Below are positions 23,346-32,811 of a stretch of 64,000 nt of DNA, piece by piece. A program made the translations under genes and the position numbers. Below the pieces are notes generated by a model that saw only the letters and a program-made list of their open reading frames with translations, had not been told where the DNA came from and did no database searches. This DNA is from Benincasa hispida (Eukaryota; Streptophyta; Magnoliopsida; Cucurbitales; Cucurbitaceae), in the NCBI RefSeq assembly GCF_009727055.1, contig NC_052359.1:17174685-17238684 (forward strand), given 5' to 3'. The number at the start of each line of letters is the position of its first letter. Positions within the stretch are counted from its first letter, which is position 1.

Positions 23346-24156
23346 AAGGAAAGTGGTCAGAAGTAAGAAGAGTAAAAAAGTGTCGATGTGCAACTGATAC
23401 AATGAGCACGACTAGTCGCATAATGACCATGATGACCTCCTCTCTTCAGACGATGGCTAATCAATAGAAGAAATTCACTCTCAAGGATCAGCCGTCAAGT
23501 TAATGCATTAAACCACGTGGCCGTTTAATGATATTGCGTTCAATGTGGGGAGAGACATCCTACAGTAATCTGCCCAGTGAACAACAGGCCATATACTTCT
23601 AGTCCATAGATTGAGTCTACTTGGCAACATCTACAACTGGTTTTGTGGGATCACCCCAACTGTAAAAGTTGGGGCGTGAAATCACAACCAGGGGGACCTT
23701 AGTTTCATCATAACAGTATCCAAGGGATCGAGGCAACTCTTAAAATAACATTCATATATAAAGAAATGTAAGCCCAGGTACTCTCCAAGTAACCACCCTA
23801 TGACCAATTGTTCTATATAAGATACCTCTTGCAAAGTACCTTCGCTCTCTAGGAGACTTCACTGAAGCATGTGATATAAAAAACGAGGCCCAATTAGACA
23901 CACAAGCTGATTCCCCTTAGAGTTTGGCCAAAGAGCAGATTGATATAGCCTGCAATTGAGTTGAAAAATAAAGCGCCCTGGTACGTTGCGTGCATGTTCA
24001 GGAGCATCAGGGGTCACGAGGTAAAGGAGCAATTTCACGCAATGACCATTGAGGGATTGTTAACAAAACCCCTGTCGCTACTGAGTAAGAATAAAACATA
24101 AGCCAGTAGAAATAAATCAATCAATCACTACTAAAAAATAACCAGTTTAAAAGTTT
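23346..24156 (+). pseudogene. Gypsy gag C-terminal half, wrong orientation
   Basis: On the plus strand, noisy islands of gag: the DTMSTT..DDHDDL region, HPN-SWGG-type text after the knuckle, then ELKNKAP. This is the second half of gag, read plus, whereas pol immediately to the left and the LTR to the right are minus. Its first 120 bp duplicate 24907-25031 with indels. I take it as an inverted gap-fill segment. Confidence 0.65.
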
Positions 24157-24181
24157 NNNNNNNNNNNNNNNNNNNNNNNNN
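24157..24181. other. Assembly gap, 25 N
   Basis: Exactly 25 N, the same length as the gap at 11532. Both neighbours are indel-rich gag in plus orientation. Confidence 1.
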
Positions 24182-25031
24182 CGAGGCTCCCCGCAGGGAA
24201 TCAAAGGGATAATTGGCCGGACAAGATTTCAATTCTTGCATGCTGACCGCAACGTTCCAATGAGAGACTTATGCGGTGCTAGATTTCTATAACTTCTCAC
24301 CATGATCTCAAGACTGATGGTTGAAGAGAATGTAAACTTTGAATCAGACCAATTATGCTGTAGATGATTCAGAATATGGGTCAATTCGTAGGATTACAAG
24401 GAGAAAGGACCCACATGCGCATTTGACGAATTTTGTAGACATGTGTAGCACATTCTCCATGCCTGATGTGACTCAAGAAAGACTTTAGGTTATATCTTTT
24501 CCTGTATACATTGCGGGATGAAGGAAAGAGGGTGGGCTCAGTCGTTAGAGCCAGATGAAATTAAAGCATGGTGAATAGTTAGTTGAACAGATTCGTGAAC
24601 AAAATTCTTCCCTCCAGCCGTCAACTACAAGAAGACGGAGGGATATGTTGAATTTTGAGCAACAAGGTTATTGAAACTTTGAGCACTGCTGGGTGCGTTT
24701 TCAAAACAAATTTAATGTGAATTTCCGCAATCGGGATTCCTGATAGCATTCTGATGGAGACATTTACAACGGCTTAAATCAATCAACGCAAGCAGTTGCC
24801 TATGCCTCCGCAGCAGGGAGGATTGATGGATAGGATCATTATAAGAAATCGCAGGGAGCATATGGATCGCATCTCGCGACATTTTAATGGTGGATTCGAT
24901 ACCAGGTTTTGAGGAAAGTGGTCAGAAGTAAGAAGAGTAGAAAGTGTCGATGTGCCAACTGATACAATGAGCACGACTAGTCGATCAGATGACCATGATG
25001 ACCTCTCTCCTTCAGACGATGGCTAATCAAT
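24182..25031 (+). pseudogene. Gypsy gag N-terminal half, wrong orientation
   Basis: Plus-strand islands of gag: ARFL/ISPG-like text, LQMIQNMGQFVGLQG, HAHLTNFVDMCSTFSMPDV, RDEGKRVGSV for RDEGKRWAQS, then GFRIA/IPDS. Compare the cleaner gag at 54146-55195 and 36203-36934 (both minus). Frequent single-base indels break the frame. It reads away from its own leader (25032-25441, minus), which is impossible for a working element. Confidence 0.7.
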
Positions 25032-25246
25032 ATCTAATTATTATTAGCCATGCTTCTTCACCACTTGATTCGGCCCTGATGTACTTTTACGTGAATAATA
25101 CACTTGATCTCTGGGTCCACTTAGAATCTCTGGACCACTCTAGCACTCCTAAGCCGTCAGACTGCTCTTTGCGTTGAACATCCAGTATAAAGAGATTTGT
25201 CCTGCAAAATACCACAAACACACTCAAACAATAACTATTAACCAAT
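25032..25246 (-). mobile_element. Gypsy 1 leader
   Basis: Short untranslated leader between primer site and gag on the minus strand. It shares ATTTGTCCTGCAAAATACCACAA with the 55380-55440 leader of Gypsy 3. No coding content. Confidence 0.65.
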
Positions 25247-25435
25247 CCCTAGCAACGACGCCATAAACTTTTTGTGACATAAACTATACAATGATGCAAG
25301 CAAGGTTCAAGTCCATGTCCCCATTACCAGTTCCCCGGCAACGGCGCCATAAACTTTTTGTGACATAAACTATACAATGATGCAAGCAAGGTTTAAGTCT
25401 ATGTCCCCGTTACCAGTTCCCTGGCAACGACACCA
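25247..25435 (-). repeat. Triplicated tRNA-Asp-type primer-binding site
   Basis: Three primer-site cores at exact 86-bp spacing: 25247-25263, 25333-25349 and 25419-25435. On the minus strand the middle one reads TGGCGCCGTTGCCGGGG, complementary to the 3' end of plant tRNA-Asp; the outer two differ by two or three bases. The 86-bp unit (CCATAAACTTTTTGTGACAT...) is almost identical between copies. The site at 25419 is the one next to the LTR. Confidence 0.85.
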
Positions 25436-25441
25436 TAAACT

Positions 25442-27252
25442 TGTCGCATATAGATTTTATGTGATGATATACGATACTACTTCTACATATGCGTTATTAA
25501 TTAATGTTCTTGTAGTATGCTATGCGTTGTCACAAGTTTTCTTGCATTGAAACCAAGTATAATTTCACCGCAAGTTTTCAGTGTGATCCGAGGTCGAACA
25601 CAAGGAGTATTTAAGGTTATTGTATTACATTTATGATATATACGACCAAGTGTTTTTCAATTTATAAAACGGTTGTGTGTACAGGTATTTAAAAATGTGA
25701 TAAAGTAGAGGTAAGCAATAAAAAAAATGCGATAATAAAGTAAATTACGATAAAGGTAAAGTGCGATAAAATAAACCTTAGCTATGATGATACAAGATAC
25801 AGGTTTCATGATACAAAACATCGAGGTTGAGACTGACTGTGAAGAATATACAAAGATCGTTTTGTGCGGTGGCAAGTCTTATGTATGAAACAGAAAGAGA
25901 AAAGATAATTAGTACAAACAACGTAAGTTCCTTAATTGCGTTAAAGGCATAAGTACGGTTTCGCTTTTCCTTTGGCGTACACCTCTTGGTGATCACCTGC
26001 GTTCCCACATCTCCGTGGTGAAAGAGGGACAAACGTAATGAATGCAAGGTTGCTTCCATCTCTGGAAGTACATCTTGCTTTAGTTAACGCATTCTTCTAA
26101 CCTTCACTCAACAGATCAGAATGGCATCTTTACTTCTGCTCTCACAGGTGAAGATTCCGTCTAGCATGCTTTAGCTAAACATCTTTATTTCTTTAGCACA
26201 GATTAAGTTACTTGTTTAATTCATATTAATCACAAAGGGATTAAGAAAACATCATGGAGCAAATGATTTATGGAGGAATGGAAATAGACAGAGAAGTGAA
26301 AATGGAAATGATCAAGACGTTCAATAATACTATTTAGCGTCTGATACATGGTTATGAATGAAGAGATTAAGAAGATGGAATACAATTGATGAATAGAGTT
26401 AGAAACAAATACAAATAAGCGCCAACGTCTTGACACAGATCTGGAATGGAGAATCGCTTGCCAGCGTTGATGGAGTGAATGGAAGGATAAGCTTCCCTCT
26501 CAGGCTTACTCAACCGATAGAAGGGATCTAAGTACAAAGCTTCTCGGTGGAGATTTGGCAGAATTGCACTGAGACTCACCTCTCAACCTTGTCTCTTCTC
26601 TTCCCGGATTTCTTCCGATCAACACTCAGATCAACTCTCTTTTAATAGCCTCGTATCAATTATCCCTCGTATCAAGTATGTCTTTCAGTGAATTCTTTGA
26701 GGGTATTTATAGATGAATGCTTTGACTCTCTGACTTGTGGTCCCCACTTTATTGTTATGGAAAGTCCGAAAATGGTGGAATAAATATTCCTTCTATTATG
26801 CAATCAGTCCATGGAATATGCACAACGGTTAGTTGTACACGTGTCACAATCCTCCGTATTTGCATTGCTCATTTGCATCTTCGATTGTATGACCGCATGC
26901 GGTGTTGTTTTTATTACTCCATGCGGTTGAAGTTCATCTTTGGATCGATTGTAGCATGTGCCGTCATTGCATTGATTGTCTATTCATTCCTGAATGATGG
27001 GTGCAATGTGACGTAGATACGTTAATCCTTCTCTCTTGGGCCATGAGTGCATACAGTGACTTGGTTTCCTGCAAAACATACTTGAAATATCCTTTTCTAC
27101 CATCTTAATGGTCTTAGTGGGTGTATATGCGATAATTTATAATTATTGTATTCCTTAGCTAATTTTCATACAATTGGCGCAACTTTCTTCTTTTTTTGGC
27201 AGCAATATCTGAATAAGGCAGTATAAATAACTTGTATTTCTACAAATTATCA
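25442..27252 (-). mobile_element. Gypsy 1 5' LTR (family C)
   Basis: 1811 bp, TG at 25442 and CA at 27252 on the plus strand; on the minus strand it starts TGATAATTTGTAGAAATACAAG. It contains the family C blocks: CACAAGTTTTCTTGC then TGATCCGAGGTCGAAC, CACCTCTTGGTGATC, and CTTGCTTTAGTTAACGCATTC. It abuts Copia gag at 27253, so Gypsy 1 inserted in a Copia gag. The matching 3' LTR is not found next to 17704. Confidence 0.85.
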
Positions 27253-27960
27253 ACTGTCGCTCGAAATATTCGGGAAGCTTATCAGAAATGGACATGGGTG
27301 AACGAGCCTGAGCTTATATCTTGGAAAGTATGAACGAAGTTTTGGCCAAGAAGCATAAGCCTATGGTCTCTACGCGTGAGAAGAATTATGTTCGGACAGC
27401 TCCAGCACGAAGCTCTGAAATGCATATTCAACTCAGAAATGGAGGAGGGTAGATCTGTTCGAGAACACGTTCTGAACATGATGGTCCACTTCAATGTGGC
27501 GGAGATGAATATGTCCCGCATCAATAAGGCAACCAAGTTAGCATAATTCTGCCCACGTTGCCACAAAGCTTCCTGCACTTTGTCAGCAATGCTGTGCTGA
27601 ACAAAGTTGATTATTCCCTTCCAAATATCCTCAACGAGTTGCAGACATTCCAATCCTTACTGAAAAGTAAGGAGAAGAAGGTTAGTGAGGCAAATGTTGC
27701 TTCATCATCAAAGAAGTTCCATCAGGGTTTGACCTTAGGAACTAAGTCTGCACCTTCTAATTCTAACACTACCAAGTGGAAGAAGAAGAAGGGTAGTAAG
27801 GGAACAGATAAGGCACCTGCTAACCCACAATCTGCTGCAGCGAGGTAGGCAACCAGTGCTGGTTGAAAAAGGGAAATGCAACTAGGATGGGCATTGGAAG
27901 CGAAACTGTCCTTGCTGTTTGAAGAAGAATAAGATGGCTAAGACGAAGCCAAAACAAGGT
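27253..27960 (+). pseudogene. Copia gag, C-terminal two thirds
   Basis: Frameshifted gag text: AYILESMNEVLAKKHKPMVS, then an open stretch from 27558 with SFLHFVSNAVLNKVDYSLPN, ILNELQTFQSLLKSKEKK and a lysine-rich KWKKKKGSKG tail. Near 27870-27930 is a ruined CCHC zinc knuckle (remains of GHWKRNCP). Gag would form the virus-like particle. The N-terminal third is cut off by the Gypsy 1 LTR. Same reading direction as the pol pieces that follow to 29592. Confidence 0.85.
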
Positions 27961-28331
27961 AAATATGATTGACTAGTTTTGAAAACTTGTTTAGTGGAGA
28001 ATGATGATTCTCCCTAGAATATTGACTCTAGGGCCACTAATCAAGTTTGTTCATCTTTTCAGGGGATTAGATCCATGCGGCAGCTTGAGGCTAGTGGGAT
28101 GATGATGCGAGTAGGAACCAGGCACGTCGTCTCAGCTGTGGCAGTGAGAGAATTCCAGTTGACTTTACAAAATAAATTTATCATTCTGAATGATGTATAT
28201 GTTGTTCTCGATTTAAAGCGAACTTAATTTCTGTAAAGNAGAGAATTCCAGTTGACTTTACAAAATAAATTTATCATTCTGAATGATGTATATGTTGTTC
28301 TCGATTTAAAGCGAACTTAATTTCTGTAAAG
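27961..28331 (+). pseudogene. Copia protease with mutated active site
   Basis: After KYD-LVLKTCLVENDDS the text is IDSRATNQVCSSFQGI at about 28018-28065. Copia proteases have DSGA at this place; the glycine codon GGG has become AGG. Stops at 27970 and 28015, and the 92-bp duplication around the N at 28239, also disrupt it. QLEASGMMMRVGTRHVV identifies the family. Confidence 0.85.
28147..28331 (+). repeat. Exact 92-bp duplication around one N
   Basis: 28147-28238 and 28240-28331 are identical over all 92 bases and are separated by a single N at 28239. This is the signature of two overlapping contig ends joined without merging. Removing one copy and the N restores a single continuous Copia protease-to-integrase sequence. 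Confidence 0.95.
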
Positions 28332-28700
28332 TGTCTGATTGAATGTAAATATACTCTCAACTTTTCAGTGAATAAAGTGTTTATTCTGAAAGATGGTGTT
28401 GAGATTAGATCAGCAAAACAAGAAAATAATTTGTATGTGCTAAGGTTGTTAGCAACAAATTCCCTCCATAACATAGAGATGTTTAAAAATGTCGTAACTC
28501 AAAATAAACAACTTAAGGTTTCTCTTAAGGAAAAAGCCCAACTTTGGCAACTTCGATTAGGGCACATCAATCCCAGTAGGATTAAGAGGTTGGTGAAGAA
28601 TGGACTTCTAAGCGAGTTAGAGCAAAATTCTTTACCTGTGTGTGAGTCAAGCCTTGAAGGCAAGATGACCAAAAGACCTTTTACAGGAAAAGATTATTGA
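28332..28700 (+). pseudogene. Copia GAG-pre-integrase zinc-binding domain
   Basis: Open frame from 28368: FILKDGVEIRSAKQENNLYV, then LWQLRLGHINPSRI and LPVCESSLEGKMTKRPF. Family members have LWHLRLGH and CESC here; the first histidine is Q and the second cysteine is S, so the HHCC zinc site is lost. It ends at a TGA after GKDY. Confidence 0.88.
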
Positions 28701-29274
28701 GCCAAAGAGCCTCTATAGTTAGTGCATTCAAACTTTTTTGGTTTAATGAATGTGCGAGCCAGGGGAGACTACGAGTGTTTCATCACATTTACTAATGATT
28801 ACTCAAGGTATGGGTATGTTTATTTGATGCAACGAAAGTCAGAATCCTTTGAAAAGTTCAAAGAGTTCAAGGCTAAAGTTAAAAACACATTGGATAAACA
28901 AATTAAAAAACTTCAATCAAATGGGGTGAGGAGTTTGTGGATTGAGTTCCAGAACTTTATGATAGACCATGGAATCGTTTCTTAAATCTCAGCGCCTGGT
29001 ACACCTTAGAAGAATGGTGTATGGGAGAGGAGAAACAGAACCCTGTTGGACATGGTTCGGTCGATGATGAGTTACGCTTCCTTACCAGACTCGTTTTGGG
29101 GTTTTGCAATGGAGACTGCAGCTTATATCCTCAACTGTGTTCCTTCCAAGAGTGTTGCCAGAACACCTTTGAAGTTGTGGAATGGGCGTAAAGCTAGTTT
29201 GTGTCACTTCTGCATCTGAGGTTTCCCAGCACATGTGCTTGATGCTAATCCTAAGAAACTGGAACCATCGAGGT
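28701..29274 (+). pseudogene. Copia integrase catalytic core, dead
   Basis: Open frame 28722-28985. The first catalytic aspartate lies in what should be LVHSDL, here VHSNFF: D to N. Then TNDYSRYGYVYLMQRKSESF is intact. The second aspartate region (RSDRGGEY in the family) reads QSNGVRSL, so it is lost too. From 28986 the frame is broken; PLVHLRR and LLDMVRSMMSYA-like text appears in other frames. Confidence 0.85.
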
Positions 29275-29592
29275 TGTGCCTATTTTTAAGCTACCCCAAA
29301 GGTACACGAGGGGTTATTTTTATGATCCTAAGGAAAACAAGGTGTTTGTGTTGACAAACGCTACCTTTCTAGAGGAAAATCATATGAGGGAGCACAGTCC
29401 ACGTAGTAAAATCGTGTTGCATGAACTTTCCAACGAAACTACTGAAAATTCAAAAGAGTTGTTGAAGGGCTTGCTACATCAACAAGAATTGTTGATGGAA
29501 GTTCATCTTGTAGGTCAAATCCACCTCAAGAGTTGAGGGAACCTCGATGTAGTGGGAGGGTTGCGAACCCACCTGTTTGCTATATGGGTTTC
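29275..29592 (+). pseudogene. Copia integrase C-terminus and RT linker
   Basis: Open from 29276: LPQRYTRGYFYDPKENKVFV, NATFLEENHMREH and SPRSKIVLHEL, then RCSGRVANPPVCYMGF at 29533-29592, where Gypsy 2 interrupts it. Reading continues on the other side of the insertion at 38847 with TEIMAIVADG. Confidence 0.88.
29588..29592. other. Target-site duplication of Gypsy 2, left copy
   Basis: GTTTC immediately before the LTR TG at 29593; the same GTTTC follows the LTR end at 38842-38846. In the uninterrupted relative at 6920 the Copia sequence reads across without the duplication, confirming insertion. Confidence 0.95.
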
Positions 29593-31279
29593 TGTTCGCT
29601 GTTTGTCAATTGTGGCAGATGTAATGGCACCACAAAGATTGATGATGTGTATGATATGCGTTTCTTTATCTTACTCACGCTTCTAGATAATATATGCGAT
29701 GCTACAAACATTGTAGAATGAGTTCATGTAGCATGTCCGTGTCACAAGTTTTCTTGCGTTAGAACCAAGTATAATTCCATCACAAGTTTCTCAGAGTGAT
29801 CTGAGGTCGAACACAGGAATTGCGATGCTAGATGCGATATTGATGTGATACATGCGACCGAAATCAAAATAATAGTGTGTCGTGTTTGAATTGTAAAATG
29901 CGGCGACAAAAAAATAAATAAACAAATAAATGAATAAATGTGAAGTGTTGAAAGTCTATGAGGGAATGCGATGGCAAGTCTTGTGAAAGGTATCAGAATG
30001 AGAACGGGTTGGGGGAAAGGACATTACAAGTTTGTCAATCTTGTTGAGGACGTAACTAAGGTTCCGCCTTCCCTTGGCTTACACCTCTCAGTGATCGGCC
30101 ACGTTCCCATATCTCTATGGTTGAATAGATGAACGTTGCGAATGCAAGGTTGTTTCCATCTCTGGAAATACTTCTTGCTTTAGTTAACGCATTCTATTCA
30201 ACCTTCTTTCAAGAGGTGGATTAACATCTTCACTTCTGCTCTCAAAAAGATGTCGTTGAGCATACATTAGCTGAACTTAGCTAACTTCTTCAACATGGAT
30301 TTAACTTACTCGCTTAATCCTTCCCCCTTACCCTGGAGGATTAGTTAACACGTGGTGAGAGAAATGGAAGAGAATATATGATGGTGAATAGAGAGATGAA
30401 GATGAATATAGATAATAATATTACGGATAAAGATATAGCATTTATTACAGATAGATGAAAGAAAGATAAAAAATGAATAACAGTTGATGAACAGAAAGTA
30501 AAAACAAATTGAGACAGCCTGTCAATGTCTTGACACAAATCCCGATCGGAGTTGTTTTGCTTGCCGGCATCTAGGAGGAGTGAGGCGGAAAACTTCCTTC
30601 TCAGGATAGTTTCCCCAGGTAGAAATGACCCTTGCATAGAGCTTCTCTTTTGGATTGTGAATGAATTTTTGGCTCCTGAGACTTCCTTTTGGACTTGTTC
30701 TCGTCTATCTCCTGAACTCTTTATGAATGTCTCTTCAGACCACTTCTCTATTGGATGTCTCTTTAGACTAGCCTTCCTTTCTTTGGTGTTGATGTAGCTA
30801 TTTATAGACCTTAGCACCTCCTTCATCATGGTCCTGCTCTGAAAAGTTACTTTTCTGCCGAGGCTTGGTGGAAACGTCCGCTCTACTCCACATTCAATTT
30901 GTCAGATCGTATATAGAAAAGGCTGTACAATTTCAAAAATCACCGCGAATGCGTCGATCTTTTTATCCACGATCGATCGTTGCATTCGATGAGAATGTGT
31001 TGCCCTTTTTGTCCACAATCGATTGTCGCATGCGGTGCGAATGCGTTGCTCTTTTTGTCCTCGAGTGATCGTCGCATGCGGTGATATCTTTTTCCTACAA
31101 AACAAAGACTTAGACATCCTTTTTTGTCATCGCAATGGGGTCAGCGAGTATGCTTCCGACATTTTACAACTTTTGTGTTTCTAAGTCAATTTCTATATCT
31201 TCGACGCAACTTTTTCCTTCTTCTTGCCACATATTCTAAATAAGATGATATAAATAACTTGTATTTCTACAAGTTATCA
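29593..31279 (-). mobile_element. Gypsy 2 3' LTR
   Basis: Begins TG at 29593 and ends CA at 31279 in plus coordinates. It carries three copies of the 46-bp minisatellite (30945-31082). Apparent ORFs inside it on either strand are short and not conserved in the other LTR. Confidence 0.93.
30945..31082. repeat. 46-bp minisatellite, 3 units
   Basis: Three exact-length 46-bp units, each of the form GCGAATGCGTTGCTCTTTTT + GTCC + a GATCGATCGTCGCATGCGGT-like end. The sister LTR at 38461 has four units; Gypsy 3 LTRs have one. Confidence 0.85.
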
Positions 31280-31292
31280 CACCCCCAAATTT
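31280..31292 (-). other. Polypurine tract of Gypsy 2
   Basis: On the minus strand CTAAATTTGGGGGT lies directly upstream of the 3' LTR start. The same run (GGGGGTC variant) borders the LTR at 47916. It primes plus-strand DNA synthesis. Confidence 0.8.
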
Positions 31293-32811
31293 AGATATAT
31301 GCTTGTCCTCAAGCATATCCTCTACTAAGGCAATTCAACTCAAGTCCTATTCTTACTTTGCGTCGATCGGCTACTTCGAATACTCCACCTCTACATAATT
31401 TCTCAAAATTACTAATTCCTTCTATCCTTTGAACATTTCTTCAGCATGCTCTACTTTATTCTTACCTTAGACAAACCTCTACTCAAAGTTCTCTTCGTTT
31501 TTTGAAAAGAATGTTTTTCCTATTCTTGTAAAAACAACGCAGCGTGCCTTTTATGCGGTAGCCTGGTTTGCGTCTTATTATAGAGAGCGTTGATCATGGT
31601 TACACCCTTCGTTTTGGCTTACTCCAACGGTTGTCATGCGAACATCCAACTTTGGTTGTGTACCAAGCTCAACTTCAACTCTTGTCCCTTAGCTAAGTTT
31701 TCACTTTAGACGGTCAGTAAAGTTGTCTCTCTCTCTCTATGTGTCTTTTTTTTTTGTATTGCGTCGATCCTGGTAACCTAGCTTCATTTTGGCTTGCTCC
31801 CACGGGTGTCATGCGAACATCCAACTACGAGCAGGTTCCTTTCACGACTTAACTCTTATCAGGTTGGGATTTTCCCTTGCGCTGATAGTGGAGTTTTTTT
31901 TATCATTTTTTTAAGAATGCATTTGTTTGATATGAGCACATCCGCTTGATCGCATCTGCTCAGACCTTTTCCACCCCACAATTTAGAGAATCGCAAGGTC
32001 CTCATTGCGTTGTTTTGGACAGGAAAAAAAAAAACTTAGTCAAAATTTGAAAAGAAGGTTTGAGCAGAGTCTTGTGATAGAGAAGGTAAAGTGGAAACTA
32101 TTGCGATGAATTGTCTAAGTGTTAGGCAGAAAATGCAATATTTAAAGAAATTGCACTAAGGTTATGCATAATACTCGTCATAGCAGAGCAAATAAACAAC
32201 GCAAAAAAAAAAAAAAAAAGGAAATACCGCATTAAATTGACAAAGGATTATATAAATAAAATGCCAAGACGTTAGGAAATAATAGTCACTCAATGTATGT
32301 AAAAATTGTCTAAGTACACAAAGAATTGTAATGATCACAAACACAAAAATTTCAATCATGTAAAGGAGAATACAAAGGTATAGGTATATAAAAGAATTCA
32401 ATATGAAGAAGAATAAAAAGGTATAGGAGAAGGTGGCACACCCCTAAATTTAACTTTGCAGCGGGGCTCATTGTGAGGAGGGCGTTGCGGAGGAGCTCCT
32501 TGCGGCGCTTCTTGAAAGAATAGGGGCTTTTGTAGATGCTGAGGAACCACAGGACCATGCAAATATGCGGTCAAGAAATTAAAGTACTCGTGGATGCATT
32601 CTGCCATCTACCTCTGATAAAGGCGAAGAGTAATGATGTTGCGTTGAATGTTTATCATTGCCTAGCGTAGTTCTGCATTGCTCTCTCGCAACTCCATTAA
32701 TATGTGGTGGAAGGAAGATAACTCTTGTGTCAAGAAGCCTGACATGTCCTCAAGGGTAGCAACTATGGATGCGGTAGAGGGTGGTGTTGCCGATGTCTCA
32801 CCTGCATCGGT
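31293..32811 (-). mobile_element. Gypsy 2 3' untranslated region
   Basis: About 1.5 kb with no convincing gene. It shares ordered blocks with 50030-51060 and 17704-18840: CTCTACATAATTTCTCAAAAT, GTCATGCGAACATCCAACT, CAGGTTCCTTTCACGACTTA, CTTGCGCTGA. A poly-A run lies at 32201-32218. A second CCCCTAAATTTA block near 32440 resembles the polypurine region. Conservation between elements that have lost different genes suggests a cis-acting role. Confidence 0.7.

Noticed and set aside
25247..25435. tRNA-Asp gene fragments
   Set aside because: Only the 17-base 3' end complement is present at each site, in the position of a retrotransposon primer site, with no tRNA body.
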